A stretch of 64,000 nt of DNA. It comes from Hepsetus odoe. Its lineage: Eukaryota; Chordata; Actinopteri; Characiformes; Hepsetidae. The notes under the pieces are model-generated. The model saw only the letters and a list, made by a program, of their open reading frames with translations. It was not told the DNA's origin and made no database searches. The stretch covers positions 3,912,738 to 3,976,737 of the forward strand of contig CM029385.1 of assembly GCA_017165825.1 (NCBI GenBank), in the 5' to 3' direction. Numbering within the stretch: the stretch's first letter is position 1; every line of letters starts with the position of its first letter. This document shows, in pieces, positions 12,005 through 25,400 of this stretch. Made by a program: the position numbers and the translations under genes.

Positions 12005-14913
12005 TCATGTTACGCAATGAAACTGTAGTTAAATAAACAGCAAAACAATCCACGCACTCAAAAGTCAAATTTCAGTACAGAGACAGTGACTGGTAAGGTC
12101 TGGAAATATAGTTTCCTCATGAAGTTGACTCTTTTTTATCCAACATCAGTCTCCCCCTGACAGTTTTTTTTAGCAGCTGTTAGAAGGTTAGACCAGCGTT
12201 ACAGGATATGAGCAAGAATCCAGATCTAATAAGAAACTGTAGCTCACAAATCACTAATCACAAACTTTTTAGACCTATGAACACTTTTGGAAAATTTGCT
12301 ATTTAGCATTATTTTGTAAAGAGAATTTGTGTAAACTACTTGGTTTGGGAAAACATGACTGGGGTAGTGGAACAGCCCTTCGTGGTGAATTATATACTCC
12401 AACACACATCTGATCAGGTATCAAGTGCAGATGATATCCATGTAATGTGTCACTCCTTTAAAAACCAAAACATACAACACAAGTCTGAAAGTTTAGACAA
12501 TGCCAGCCTCTTGGTCACAAAGTCTGCATTTGTACACTAACAGAGAGTTATATTCCTCTGCAGTGCCAATCAGTAGATCTCCTTCCAGCTTCTGCATTTT
12601 ATAAATTGGCAACAGCCCACATTTCTTATAAGGGTGTAGCCCTTGTGTAAAGTTTATCCAAGTTTGCAAAAAAATCTTTAAAAAATGCATTTGTGGGCAG
12701 AACGTCAGTAGGTTTCATATAAAGAAGCAAGAAGAAATTATATGGAAAAAAGACACAGTCAACACCATCACAAGAATGAATACCTGTATATTTCAGTATA
12801 GACCAAAGTCTCATCCATGTCTATCTGCTCAGCCAATTACAGGATGTATTCCTGCTTTTTAAAAGGTAACAACATCGATAGCCTACATTATGCACATAGC
12901 GTGTGCCTTAACCCTTGACACCGCCAGTTAAAGTAAACGCAGGCACTCTTTCAATTAATCAGCAGGTCGCTGGCATGAGAATCACATTAGCGCACTGCCA
13001 ACGTCAACAAATTAGCCTGCAGATACAGCGGCAGCTTCGTCCGGAAGACAGTGCTGTTGCACATTAGGAATGTTCAAGGAATGCTCCGCAGCTACTAAAG
13101 CTGCCACTTCACTCAGAACCAGCCCTGCGCAAACACAGATAAGCTGCCCACAGAGGCCATGGGGGGAAATGGCCAACGGCATTGTGCAATCCAAAGGCCA
13201 CTAGACCAGTCTGAGTGGCCAACAATTCACAAAGCTCGAAGCCCCATTCAGTGTCCACAGAGATATGCAAAACAGATATTCTCTCATTAGATGATTCCCT
13301 GTGGGTTAATGTGCTCAGTACGCAACCTATAGTTGTATAGTTGTATAAGTTAGTCCAGTGACAAAAAACATGCAGGGATACACAAGCAAAGCTACAGTTT
13401 ACAGGCTAGATTGTAATTGTGTGTAATTTTGGTACACAGCACTTACTTTGCGGATATGCACGATACACAGTGTTTTTGTTAAACCCATCTTCCGTTGTTA
13501 TAGCAACTCAGCCAATTCAGCCCACACTAATGGATATTTTTTCCACTGAATGGCAGAACTTGGGAGTTCTGTGTGTGTGCGTCTGTCCAAGTGAAAGAGC
13601 AATGGTAGAACATGCTGGATGGGAAAAAAACAAAAACAAAACAACAGAAAAATACAAAGGGTCAGGAGTCACTGATGTAAGGTGAAACATGAGAACATAA
13701 CACACAACTCTGGGAGTTGAGAAGACCGGGTTAGATCATAAGACCCATTTCTAGGAAATAATGAGCTTAAGATAAAGGTATCTGCTCTGATCTGTGTTAC
13801 TGCAGCAGACCCAAAACAGCCACAGCTCCCAAATTCTCTACCATGTATACGAATAGTGAAATACACAGACTTTTGCGGTTGTCTGAATGTTTGAACAAGG
13901 TAACAACCCCTGAGTGTTTATGTTACCAAATTAAACCCATTAAATCCTATAATCTCAAACATATGGAGAATGAAGAAATTCTCGAGAAAAACATGAGAAA
14001 TGAAGTCTTGAAATTTTTTTTTTTTTTCTCACAACAGAGGAAAATTGGATGCTATAAACGTCAATGTCCCTGTAAAAAAATAAAAATAAATTATGGTTAA
14101 AAAATACTAAAATCAAGCTTTTATATTTAGATTGCTAATTAAAAGTAAAAAATAATGTGGTGCTAATTCATACAACTCCCCCATTTATATGTACATTGGA
14201 TTATGGGGGATAGAATTAATGTAGCAGGTCTTGCAATCTTCTGCCCTCGAGAGCAGCAGCCACATTTTGTTGATGATCATTGACCTGACACGCCATACAC
14301 TCAGACACATACAGTTCAGGGACCTGCCAACTGAAACACTCTTGTTTCAGAAGGAGGGAAAACTGCTACTCAGACTGTCTATATTTTCATCTCATGTGGC
14401 AGAGCTTTCTTCAGGTTTAGATTTATGGACATTAAAATCACGTTTGTAGGTCACGCTGCAGTGAATGTGGGCCGCAGCTGAAATTGAAAATAATATCAGG
14501 CCTCATTAAAATATATGCTGGAGTGCATCTTTAATCTGTAGCAGAGGAAATCAAGTAGATCTGAAAGACAACCTGGACTATCATAAGTTTTAAAATGTCA
14601 ATTAATAGTTATTTTCGTGTTTTAGTGTGGCACTTTCTCAATGACAATGAATGACCGATGACATATTTTACAAAGGACACCCATTAGACGTATACATCTA
14701 CCCTCACCAATGCTACCTTTACTCCTTTACTTTTCATTTTATTAGCCATGTAAAGGAAATGAAAGGAAAACAGCCAAATGCAAACTCTACCAAGCTTTGC
14801 TCTGCCATTAAACAGAGCAACATTTGATGCTGTAAACAAATGCAAAGGTAGACCAGTTAGAAAACTCTTTGAAAAGCAAATGCAACCATGTACTTTTATA
14901 AACAATCCTTCTC

Positions 14914-14944
<31 letters not shown>

Positions 14945-17002
14945 CACCACGTGCCTGCAAGCAAGGAAAACTACCTGGCTGTACTGCTCTGCACCGCAAG
15001 CTCTGTATATGTAAATGGACAACGCATGCAAGCTGTAATCTCCACACTGCCACATCACGCAGAGGTGGAATAGGCCTTAATCTACTGAGGCAATGCTGCA
15101 TCATAAATAAATGATACCATCATCATAAATTTAAAATCTAAACAAAACATTTTATTCCTGGAGACAGAAAGTTTTGTCATACCAACAACAAAGAGAACGA
15201 GTTGCTCAGTTCAAAAATTTGAGGGCCAACCTAGCAATTCCCCAAAAAGATACATAATCTAAGTATTATATTCCTTTTCATGTAAACTGCAGGATCTAAC
15301 AGGACTGACTCAGAGGTCCACACCTAGAGAGTTGTGCTGTTGGTCAGAATGGAGGAACCGTTTGGGAACACTGAGTACCAGGCAAGAGCTACAGGCCACA
15401 AGGCTGCGGGATCTTTGAGCTGAAGATGTCCTCTCCAAGACTTTAAAGTGGGACAGGCATAATTTACTGCTGAAGTCCTCCTCCTTCATCACTGAATGAC
15501 CACAAGTATTCCATTAACTTAATTTTAAATACAGGGGTTGTGTAGTTACTTGTTCTTCAAGGCCTCCAAAAAGTTCCTTTTTCATCCGTACACTAGTCTT
15601 TAAAATGGACTGTCTTAAACTGTGCTAAAGGGGGAAACCCTCATGTCAGTCCATCAGTCCTGCCCAAGAAAATGGCTTGCTATGGGCAGGCCTGTATGAT
15701 ACTTCAGATGAATACCAAAAGTACCTGATTCCTTCAATAAAGAGGTAGTTTTCCATTAAGCACAAGACAAGCTTTAACATGGAATGTAGGAATTTCAGAC
15801 CTTCACAGCTTATGGAATAGGAATAAAGAAGGAAGGACATGTTCATGTTATATGGTAATTCAAGGCCTACTTAAATGCACGATAAGTGAATTTAGCCCCG
15901 TTTGTGCCAGCTATTAGATGTTTTGCTGAGTATTATCTTGATCTTGGATGCTTGTTAGGTCGCTTTCCTGGTCATTGTAGAAGTATTACTGCCAGCTCTG
16001 GAATGTCGGCCTTTATCAGAGCTTTCAGCTGACTTTCTGTTCTACCAACCTGTGGAAACAGACAAACTTGACCAAGAAATCTAATAAACTGACCAGAAAC
16101 AGATGCCTTTTTACTTCTGCAAGAACGCAATCACTTTTAAATGCATCAAGCGAATTACTGCTACACCTTTAAGCAGCTTCCAATATAATAGCCCACTGCT
16201 GCCTTGCCTCAGCTTTGGTAATTATAACATAATGACAGCAAAAGAAGCAGTTTCACTGTCTAGACAAGGCTATTCAAGATAGTGTATCTTTGGTCTGTAT
16301 GAAAGAATTAATGAATGAGTAAAAGAGGGAAAAAGAACCAGCCTGACAGGTTATGTCTTAACAATGGGGAGATTACAAGCTCTCCCATTGACAAAACTGA
16401 CTTTAAGTGTTGACTTTAAGACCTGAAGGTATAGTCCAAAGAAAACAAATCTACAGGGATGAATTGAATTAATTGCAGACATTTTCAAACACAAACAAAA
16501 CTTTTATTTCAATGCTTCAAGACACGAGTCGTGGAGGCAAGGTCCTCTGCGTTTTACGGAGAGAAAAATAAACATTAAGGAAGTAATGCTGTTATTAAGG
16601 TAATGATCTGTGAAGAACGGTTGGGGAACTGTGAATGGAAAGAATATGGATGTCTACGGCACAAAAAAGTATATATAAAAACTCTAAAAATATAAACTAG
16701 CACCAGGGTGGTATATCTTGCATCACTGGGGTGGTACTCTTATGGGTACACCTTCAGTACCTTTAGTATTAATTGCAGGAATATTTTTAAGCTGCACTGA
16801 ATCGCCATTTTCACTCCCAACTTTGTATTTTACAGTTCTACTTTCAAATATTAGTCTGTGAACAAGCGCAAATAAAATTTTTTCCTAGGGAAAAAATATC
16901 TAAGGTACAAAAATGGACCATCTTTTACCTTTGAAGGCTGATTTACACGTCAATGAAAAATGTCCCCGTTTTACATTTTTTCTGAAAAAGTGTACATATT
17001 TT
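12005..17002. other. No recognised gene
   Basis: AT-rich unique-looking sequence with one poly(A) tract. Open frames are short and lack conserved motifs. Confidence 0.55.
14918..14944. repeat. Poly(A) tract
   Basis: About 26 A in a row. Confidence 0.9.
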
Positions 17003-17335
17003 TTCTTCTTTGTCCTTCGGCTGCTCCCGTTTAGGGGTCGCAACAGCGAATCAACTGTCTCCATTTCTTCCTGTCCTCTGCATCTTTCTCCTTCAAACTG
17101 ACCACCTGCATGTCCTCTCTCACCATGTCCATAAACCTTCTCATTGGTCTTCCTCTTCTCCTCTTTCCTGGCAGCTCCATCGTCAACATCCTCCTCCCAG
17201 TATAATCTTCGTCTCTCCTCTGGACATGTCCAAACCAACGCAACCTTACTTCTCTAACTTTGTCTGCAAAACCTGAGCTGTCCCTCTAATATTCTCATTT
17301 CTAATCCTGCCCATCCTCGTCACACCCAACGAAAT
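17003..17335 (-). mobile_element. LINE 3' fragment (reverse transcriptase C-terminus)
   Basis: The minus-strand frame at 17243-17031 reads RWFGHVQRRDEDYTGRRML, ELPGKRRRGRP, REDMQV and EDRKKWRQLIRC, the highly conserved C-terminus of the LINE family at 3484-4233. Just upstream (17335-17244) the preceding part is still readable (resembling MLRF...GVTRMDRIRNENIRGTAQV) but frameshifted. The element is 5'-truncated, as usual for target-primed retrotransposition. Confidence 0.88.
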
Positions 17336-20300
17336 CTCAGCATCTTTAAAACAGCAGTACAATTATAAACTACTGAAGAAAAACAGCTCTTTAAAGGTTT
17401 GAATCTAGACTTAAAAAAACATCATAAGAGTCGCTTGTAATTAAAAAAAAATGCAATGTGCTAAACATTTTGATTCTATGCTGCTGGGCTTGTTAGTTTG
17501 ATTTATTATTTTCTGGACACAATCGGATCATTTATGACCAAGAAAAGCAAAATGAGAAAACATATAGCTTTATTTTATTTCACTATTATTACAAGCCCAC
17601 ATTCTTTATGGACGAATATACAATTATTCTCCATTTCTGCTCCCTGGGTATTGTCGTGATGATGATCTGTGTGGAGCAGCGCATGCTATTTGCTTATTCC
17701 TCCGTCAAGCTGATGACTGTTATCTAAGATCGCACTTCTACATTGCTGACGTTATTAGGCCTTCATTAGTAATGAGAAACAATTAGTTGAGACAAATGAC
17801 AACAAGTGTGAAACACAGTTTAAGCCAGGGAAGATAAGTGTTCATTAATAAACCACTCATACACGTGGGTCAAAGCCAAGTGCAAAACTTCTTTACGAAG
17901 CATCAAAATACATACTGACACTTTTCTGATAATGGACTTATAATTAGTCCCACCATGAGAAAGTAGAAAGGAAAGTGTGTAAATTTAGCAACTTTACTGA
18001 GCTTAGCTTGTCTCAGTTAATTCATAGAAGCAGCTGTCTGATAGTGTGGGAGGTGAGACGGGAGATGTGTGTGTTTGTGTGTGTGAGCGAAAGTGTTTGT
18101 GTTATGGTTTGGCTGCCCAGCTGTTAGTTCCGAATACCATTACCTCACAGTGTTTGTTTTATTTCTCTTCCTCTCTTTTCCCTCCCTCCCCCTTTCCCTC
18201 CCAGCTTTCTCCTAGGGTCTTCTTTGCTGCCATGTTGTTCTGTTTCTCATACCGGGCTTAAGCCTTTCAGCTCGGCAAGAAGGAAAGCAGTATCACAGGC
18301 AGGTGGAGATGGCCCAGAAGCCCTGGTACACATTCCATAAGTTCCTAGTCTCTTGGAAGTGATACGCTAATCTGGTGGCCCAAGATGAATGGGTTCTCAC
18401 TCTTCATAGAGCTGTCTCATCCCTGATTTAAAAGCAATATCAGGTAATGTCAGGTTCTCAGCAGCTCTCTAGCAGATCCTGCATGTTTACCCCTTTTGTT
18501 ACAAAGTCCAAACTGGTGGTCTCTGGAGGAAAGACTCGCATGGCTGAAATAATGGATGACAAACACTCCATCTGGGCGTGAATTTCGAAGCTCACTAATA
18601 GTTCTGAAAGTTTGCACAGGTACACATTTATTGGAAATTTAGCACTGATCTGTTAAACAATCATCAAAAGCATAGGGGGAATACCTTATATTTTTATTTT
18701 TATTTTTATATTTTCAGAAATCTGTAGAATCTATAACAGGTGCACCAAACCTAAACTGCTGGCTTCTGGTTGCCAAACACCATAAAGAAATTTCTTGGTT
18801 GTTTTTACTTTGATGCCATCTGTTTATAACATATTACTATTCCAGTTTTAAAAAAGCGCCTACCTGTCAGGCTAACAATAGTCTTCCTTTCCTCTATTAC
18901 ATTCTCTCTCTCTTTCAAGAGGCAATTTGTGCCATCTCAGAGGAGAGTGTGTGCCGCTGCCCAGATCACTAATGAACACCTTTTACAATGCACGTCAGGA
19001 TGTCATGCTCTCAAAACTAGAGCACATGTAGACAGAAAATGGGAAGGAGAGAGTGAGAAAGAGTGAGAGATCGAGTGACACACAGACTGCGTGTAGCATC
19101 TATTCTGACACGTCCCCCCACACACCTGCTGGCAGCGTAAACCAAAACAACCTGTTCTACTACAAAAAGGCGTTTAATTACACACAACACAGCGCTGAAT
19201 ATCACACACAAATTAGCTGTTTAAAACGATACAGCTCTTATATCCTGCCCTCAAAGGAAGTGCCTTTGGCCAAATGTTTCACTGATCTAACAATGTCAAT
19301 TTGTATTAATGCAGAGATACCTGATCTCTTCCTGTGAGTGAATGCCAGTGGCACATATAGGAAGAGATATAGTATCCACACTAAATAATGTAGAAGAGAT
19401 GCTTTCCTTAATTTAAAGAGCCGATATGTGAGCCAAGTCAATTCAGTGGAGAGAAGGGGCCTTCACAGGACATCACTGACAATACAAACACAAACCTTTG
19501 ACTGAACTGTTTGGAAGTTAGGCAAGTCTAGGAGTATAGCAGCATTAGTGTGCTGTGACACATGAAGATCAGCAGAGCACTTTCTGTTCATTTTGTCAAC
19601 ATTTACTTTTAGCAGGTTTTTTTTTTTTTGGCAGTTCCTGTTAAGAGTGGGCAGAGCTAATCATCTGTCTCCATTTCTTCAGGTTCTCCGCATCTACCTT
19701 TTTCAAAAAGATGGTTTATTGGATTTATTAGTGCCACTCATTCAGGCACCGAGTTGTTATGCTGGCACCTATAGTATATAATTGTTTCTCGTTTTTAAAA
19801 TCCATAAAATCCAAACCTATTTTTCAGGATTATAGAAGTACTGCCTCATAAAGCACTCATCAAATTTAGCATGGGAGTGTTCGTGTCCATCAATATTGTA
19901 TGGAAGCAACAAATCAAAGATATTATAATAATAATAAAAAAGAGAGACCAAAGAGGTAAAGAAGTTTCTGAAATGTGGGAGAGAAGTGTCCTGGCATTCG
20001 CTTCTTTGCATGGCTGCCTCTGAAAGAGGTCCAATTTGGTGGGTGCCAGAGAAAGCTACAGGAACTGAGATGTTTTTCAGCAGCTGAGTAAAGGTCACCT
20101 TTTCTCACTCTCTCTCCCTTGTTCTACCTTCCTCTCGCTCAGAGTATTAAGCAGCAGAAACCTAACCAAACGAACTTTAGTCATTGAAGTAGAATACATT
20201 CTTCTCATGCAAAATACATCAGAGTGCTTCTGATGATAAGTGTGCCGTAACTGCTTTTTGCAAAGACAAAGTTGAGAAATGTGAAAAAGCTGTTTGCAAG

Positions 20301-21397
20301 CGGTCAGGTCTGACTTTGATAACTCTGGCAGTGTTACTGTGGCTTTTCAGCCCACAAAGCCTGAAGAAGACAAGCTTCAAACTGAGGTTATCGCGGTTGC
20401 CACAACTGTTTCAGTTGTTTTTTGTTAAGCAAGGCATTTGGAGTACAGCAGTCAGCATCAAGATTTAGGCTGAACAGATTTTGCCTTGACATGCCACTCC
20501 ACTTTTCATTTTCCAAACAAAATCTCACAGGACATATGAAAACAGGAGTGTTCAGAATTCACTTAGGCCTGTTCAGACAGGCTGGTTCTTAATATTATCT
20601 AAATATAATGGCTACACAGCTTTTTTTTTGATCATTTAAATTGTAACAATTCATAGCTTTCTGGTGTTAAAGTTACTGTAGTTTTAAAGTAACATTAGCT
20701 GCAATTTTAATTTTATCCTACATGGTCTAATATTAACAAGTTCATTAATAGGTTTAACCTCAATTGAAGAAGTTTTTTTGTCAAACACACAACACAGATT
20801 TTTTTTCTTTGAGCAATCAACCTTACATTGTAGCTGGGGACCTTCACAAAACTAATTTTACAAAGGGCTGCAATATGCAAATGAGTCTCTATCCAATTTT
20901 CCAATGTTTCACTGCAGTGTGGGAGGTTTTTATGAAATCACAGAATTTAAATGATTTGGCAAATACTTTAAAACTTGTCAAATGTAATTATAAACATATT
21001 GCAAACAATAATCACATTATATTTTGCATATTTTGAGTGCAAACATACTGATAAAGCAGCTATAAAAATAATAAACTAGTCAGTATTAAAACTAAAAATG
21101 TTAAAAAACAATAATAAGACAGTAAATATCTTGCTCAGCTAGGCATTACTCGTGTTGCTGCATAGCCAAAATAACAGTAGTGACGGAGAGATTGCTTTTC
21201 AGCAGGAGGGGACAGAAAAGGAGGGGCTGGATCTTTCTCCTGTCTGCATCCTCTGGTGGTGGCAGAGGCGGCTGGGTGCTGGCATGGTGCCCAAAAACCA
21301 GAGCGAGATCAGACCACCATCAAATAGTGGAAAAAAAGAAATCATCGACAGGGAGCAAGAGAGACAATAAACAAGTAATTGAGAGATGGAAATTCTC
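17336..21397. other. No recognised gene apart from one LINE remnant
   Basis: Contains a short GT tract near 18066-18100 and the LINE remnant at 19612. No splice-bounded coding segment is recognised. Confidence 0.55.
19612..19715 (-). mobile_element. Short LINE 3' remnant
   Basis: This carries the same 3' end as the copy at 17003, including the gcagttcctgtt, aatcatctgtctcc and atttcttcaggttctccgca stretches, but is shorter and more diverged. Confidence 0.6.
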
Positions 21398-22288
21398 ATT
21401 ATTTTATTTGGAGAGAGAGAGAGAGAGAGACAGAGAAACAGAGTGAGAAAGAATGAGACAGAGAAACAGAGAGTGAGACACAGAGTGAGAGAGTGAGAGA
21501 GAGAAGGGGAGGATGAGTGGGGGAGGAGATGAGTCATGAAGGTTTAGTTAAGTGACCAAATGACACTACCATTGATTAATGCACATCAGTGAAAGCGAAA
21601 GAACTGAATGAGTGTGAAAAAAGAGAAAATACATGGAAGGAAGAGGCAAGCTTTGCACACTGCAAATACATGATGCAGGGAGAGCAAGGAGACAGATGGA
21701 AAGAAAGCAATGAAGGGAAAAAAAAAAAAAGACAGAGGAAGGAAGGATGGGAGGAGAAAGGAATGGGTAGAAATGTGCAGAGAAGGCCAGAAAAGGGGAA
21801 AACAAAGAGAGATAGTAAAAAGGAAAATGGAAGAGGAGTGGAAGAGAAAAAAAAATGAATGTTGTGATCACAATTGATTTCTTAAAGTACCACATGTGGG
21901 CCTTATAGAGCATTAATTCTGAGATTCAATTCTGATAATATCAAAGCAGCGCTGATGCAAGAGAAGAGAAGAGAAGAGAAGAGAAGAGAAGAGAAGATGC
22001 AACAGGTTATACATGCTTAATCTTGTCTGTGGGAACTCCCCCTCACTCCACCACCAAAACCTACAGCAGATTCCATCACAGTCAGCAACCCCTGAGCAGA
22101 AACACGGGGATGGAGGTGGTGTGTGTGTGTACGTGCATGTGTGTGTTTATGGGGGTGGTGGCATGACACAGTGAATGCCAGAGGCACAGACATGGACAGG
22201 GGAGGGGTAGGTTTGGGGGCTTGCTGCCTTCCGACCAATCAGAGACAGCCATCTCAGCTTACACGCTAAACTCCTTTTACTGAAAGAA

Positions 22289-22343
<55 letters not shown>
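21398..22343. repeat. Purine-rich kilobase with GA and GAGAA microsatellites
   Basis: Contains (GA)n with gaca/gaaaca variants (21411-21515), a homopurine-rich run (21640-21860), (GAGAA)n pentanucleotide repeats (21958-21996) and a pure (GA)n of over 20 units ending at 22343. The long open frames here on both strands are compositional. Confidence 0.85.
22231..22243 (+). promoter_or_regulatory. CCAAT box
   Basis: CCGACCAATCAGAG is a textbook NF-Y site, followed by a (GA)n tract and the small ORF. No TATA box is seen, and promoter function is unproved. Confidence 0.3.
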
Positions 22344-22346
<3 letters not shown>

Positions 22347-22364
22347 CTTCCTCTCGTCCTGAGG

Positions 22365-22496
22365 ATGAACTCTGCCTTTAAGCTGGAAAGCACTACTCAA
22401 CACCTGCAGGATCGAGGACACACACAGCGGGAGAAAATCTCCTGTTTGGAGCTGATTTGGGGTCTGGCTCTCTCAGCCCTCAACCACTACACCTAA
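22365..22496 (+). CDS. Candidate 43-codon small ORF
   Basis: An ATG with A at -3 opens a 43-codon frame ending at TAA (22494-22496). The peptide starts MNSAFKLESTTQHLQ and has a hydrophobic second half (CLELIWGLALSAL). It lies 126 bp below a CCAAT box (22235-22239) and just after a (GA)n tract. Such a layout could be a 5' leader or a microprotein, or just chance. No homologue is recognised. Confidence 0.15.
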   Translation: MNSAFKLESTTQHLQDRGHTQREKISCLELIWGLALSALNHYT

Positions 22497-25400
22497 ACCA
22501 GCCTTCTAGAAACACAAAACAAAAACTGCTGCTCTGACTTAACGGCTGATTCCGGTGCATCCCTTCACTTGAAGTACATAACTTACAGAAACTCTTCACA
22601 TTTTCCCACCAATCTAAAAGGTGCATTAAAAAACAGATCACACTAGCTTTCGCTACTTGCCTTTAGCAGCCCTCCATATGGAAAGCAACTGCGAGAAGGG
22701 ATTAAAAGACATTTTTTCATAGTAAACATTTATCATGTGAGGACTAAAGAGGGAAAAAGTCTTTCAAAAGAAGCTCTTATTTTGACTGTTTCCTGGAAAT
22801 GCTCTCAGGCGCATTGCCGACTTCTCAAATGCCCACTATTGAACCGTAGCTGCTGCACTGGTCACTCTGTACTTCAAACAGCATTCACCACCGGCAAGGT
22901 TCATTCAGATATTCAAACACATGTGCATAAACTAAGTAGCAGCGCTGTTCCTCTGGCAACGTTTGATTCATCGCACAAAAATGTTGTGGTTACCTAGACG
23001 CAACGACTGCAACTCCCTGACTGTTTTCACATTAACGTCTAGCTCTCATCCTGCATCCAACATAAATTGTGAATTCATATAAAACTGATGACAAAGTGAC
23101 GGCAACATTATGTTTTGTGAATCAAAAAATTGTATTTTCTAAGGAAATAAATCATATACATCGGTTAGATAAAAACACATAAAATCCTGAACTGCTCCAA
23201 CTTTTATATGTACACAAGTGGAAATCTTATAGTAGAATTAACCAATTCTATTTAAAGCTTTGAGCTATGCAGCCATGTAAATCTTTCTTTGTGCTGGATT
23301 GCGTCTTACAATGTACTTTTTTTGTACTTCTGCCAATAAATAGATTAAAACAAATACTGCACAGGTACATGTTCACCAAGGCACCAACAATGTAAATGTA
23401 CCCTCAAAGTAAGCCTAAGTGTTAAAATGATGACAATATGTACTGTGATAAGCACTTCATTGATAGCAAAAAAAAAAAAAAACAACAATCACCCAGCTGG
23501 TATTTTGTTCAGTTGCACTTTGGTCACAAACACAAACAGCATGGAGTGAGAAGATGCAGAAAAATGATCAACACACCAGCTTACCAGCGGTTTTTCAAAT
23601 CTAGTATCAGAACACCATTTTGTAGCAAAGACAATCTCAAGTTGATTGTCTTTCTACTGATTGTTATTTTAATCACTTTTGCTGCTTCCACTCTGGAGGA
23701 GGTCCTACTCTGTAGGTACAAGTGTGTCTGCAGAAGTTTGCTAAATTCAAAATAGTGGTTCAGCACTTTCCTGATCGTTTATAAAGTTAATTCAAAATGA
23801 TCATCATTAATAGAAATCACCTATTTAACTCATTAAATTAAACACGTCATTATAAAAGTTTTTTTTTTAATTTTTTTTTTTTTATATTGCCCAGCCCTAC
23901 CTTAACCTCTTTAAAACATAAAAAAAGCCTGCAGTTAAGATGGTCAGTCTTTAATATTTAAGGTAAAGGCAAATTAAAAATAACAATAAAAAATAATATA
24001 GGGCTTTTATGTTCTCTAATTAAAAGCACAGAACACGTATCCTTGTGGGTACAGCGCAGTGATATTAGTGGTACCGTGCGGTTCTGCTCTTTTTTTCCCT
24101 TCCTGCTCTATATTTCTTGTTGCAAATCAACCTTCATTCTATGTTTTAGCTTCTTCATCTGCTGTTTCACGCCTGTGGAATTATCTGAGATGAGGAAAGT
24201 CTTGTAAATCTCCGTATTAAATCTTTGGATTGCATTTTGTTGTTTGAGGGCTGATTTGTTTGTGTGTGAATATTTTTATTTTGCAGCCTCACACTGGTCT
24301 CTATCTTAACTGTTTCTGCAGTGATTTGTTTGTTGTGCTCTTAAAGATGCTATATATATGAAATATCATTTCATTTATACCTTTCACTCAAACAACATAA
24401 AGAACTGACATCATTTTCAAGTTAAGTTCTCCTTCCATGTATAGCTTGACTCCAGAAAAGTACCAGCTTTGGCATTTTCACAGACTAAGAAAATATAAAA
24501 AAAAGTGCCACAACCTGTAATAACCTGTGATGACTAAATGGAAAAGTAGGTTCTACAGATGTGGTATGAGCAAGTCTGAAACAGAGCACTACGCATCTTC
24601 AAAACAGTTACCAGAAAGTGCTATTTAAAGGGAACTCAGGGGCTCAATCTATATCTATCACATATTTTACAGAAGAAGTGGCGAGTAGCGATTAACTATT
24701 TTGGTACCAAAAAAAGGAGTTTCAAATGCTTAAAAACCACTATAACACATTAATAGAACCTTAATATCTCTATTAAAGTGTCTAAAGCCAGTATGACACA
24801 TTTAATTAGTTCACATTGAGAACCAGGATCCACACTGTTATATGGACACTGGCTTTTCTAATGTTAAGGCTGGCAGAAACTGCAAGCTTTACTTTTTACA
24901 GCAAAGCTCTTTAAGCCACTTAGCTTAATCTATTATTTGCTTCGGTTTATTCTTAAGTTGTTTTAGATATAAAATGTCAGCTTATGCAACATATGCAACA
25001 AACAAAATGCTATTTATTTGTCAGAACTGTTGTTCTGACAAGTTCAGAATAGAGAATGCAATGATTATGTTGATTTTCAGATACGGTTGGATCTGTTGCC
25101 CAAGGCCACTTCCATCTGTTCCGTGCAGGATCTTAAGGTGTGACCTCATCCCCAAAGCTCAACCTTAGCACTTTTTCCTTTTTAGTGGCACATCACCGAA
25201 ACCTCTGCTTACTATCCCATAAAAGGGCTGCCCCATGTGGAAACCATTAGGCCCTTTTTCATAAAGTCACCTACTACAGAGCAAGTCTGGAGGGCCATGA
25301 TCATAAAACTCTTTTAGGGAATTAAAAAAAAAATGCTAAGTGCTAACGGCACCCCATGAGTGGAATGGGAGAGGACTGAGAGCACTGCCTGATGCAATCA

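Noticed and set aside
13201..13215. Tested as a twinfilin exon 2 start (T-G-x-x after an AG) on the minus strand
   Set aside because: It reads T-G-L-V-A rather than T-G-I-Q and lacks a polypyrimidine tract.
21180..21913. Open frames on both strands rich in Arg/Glu/Lys or Leu/Ser/Phe
   Set aside because: They reflect the purine/pyrimidine tract, with no motifs or splice context.
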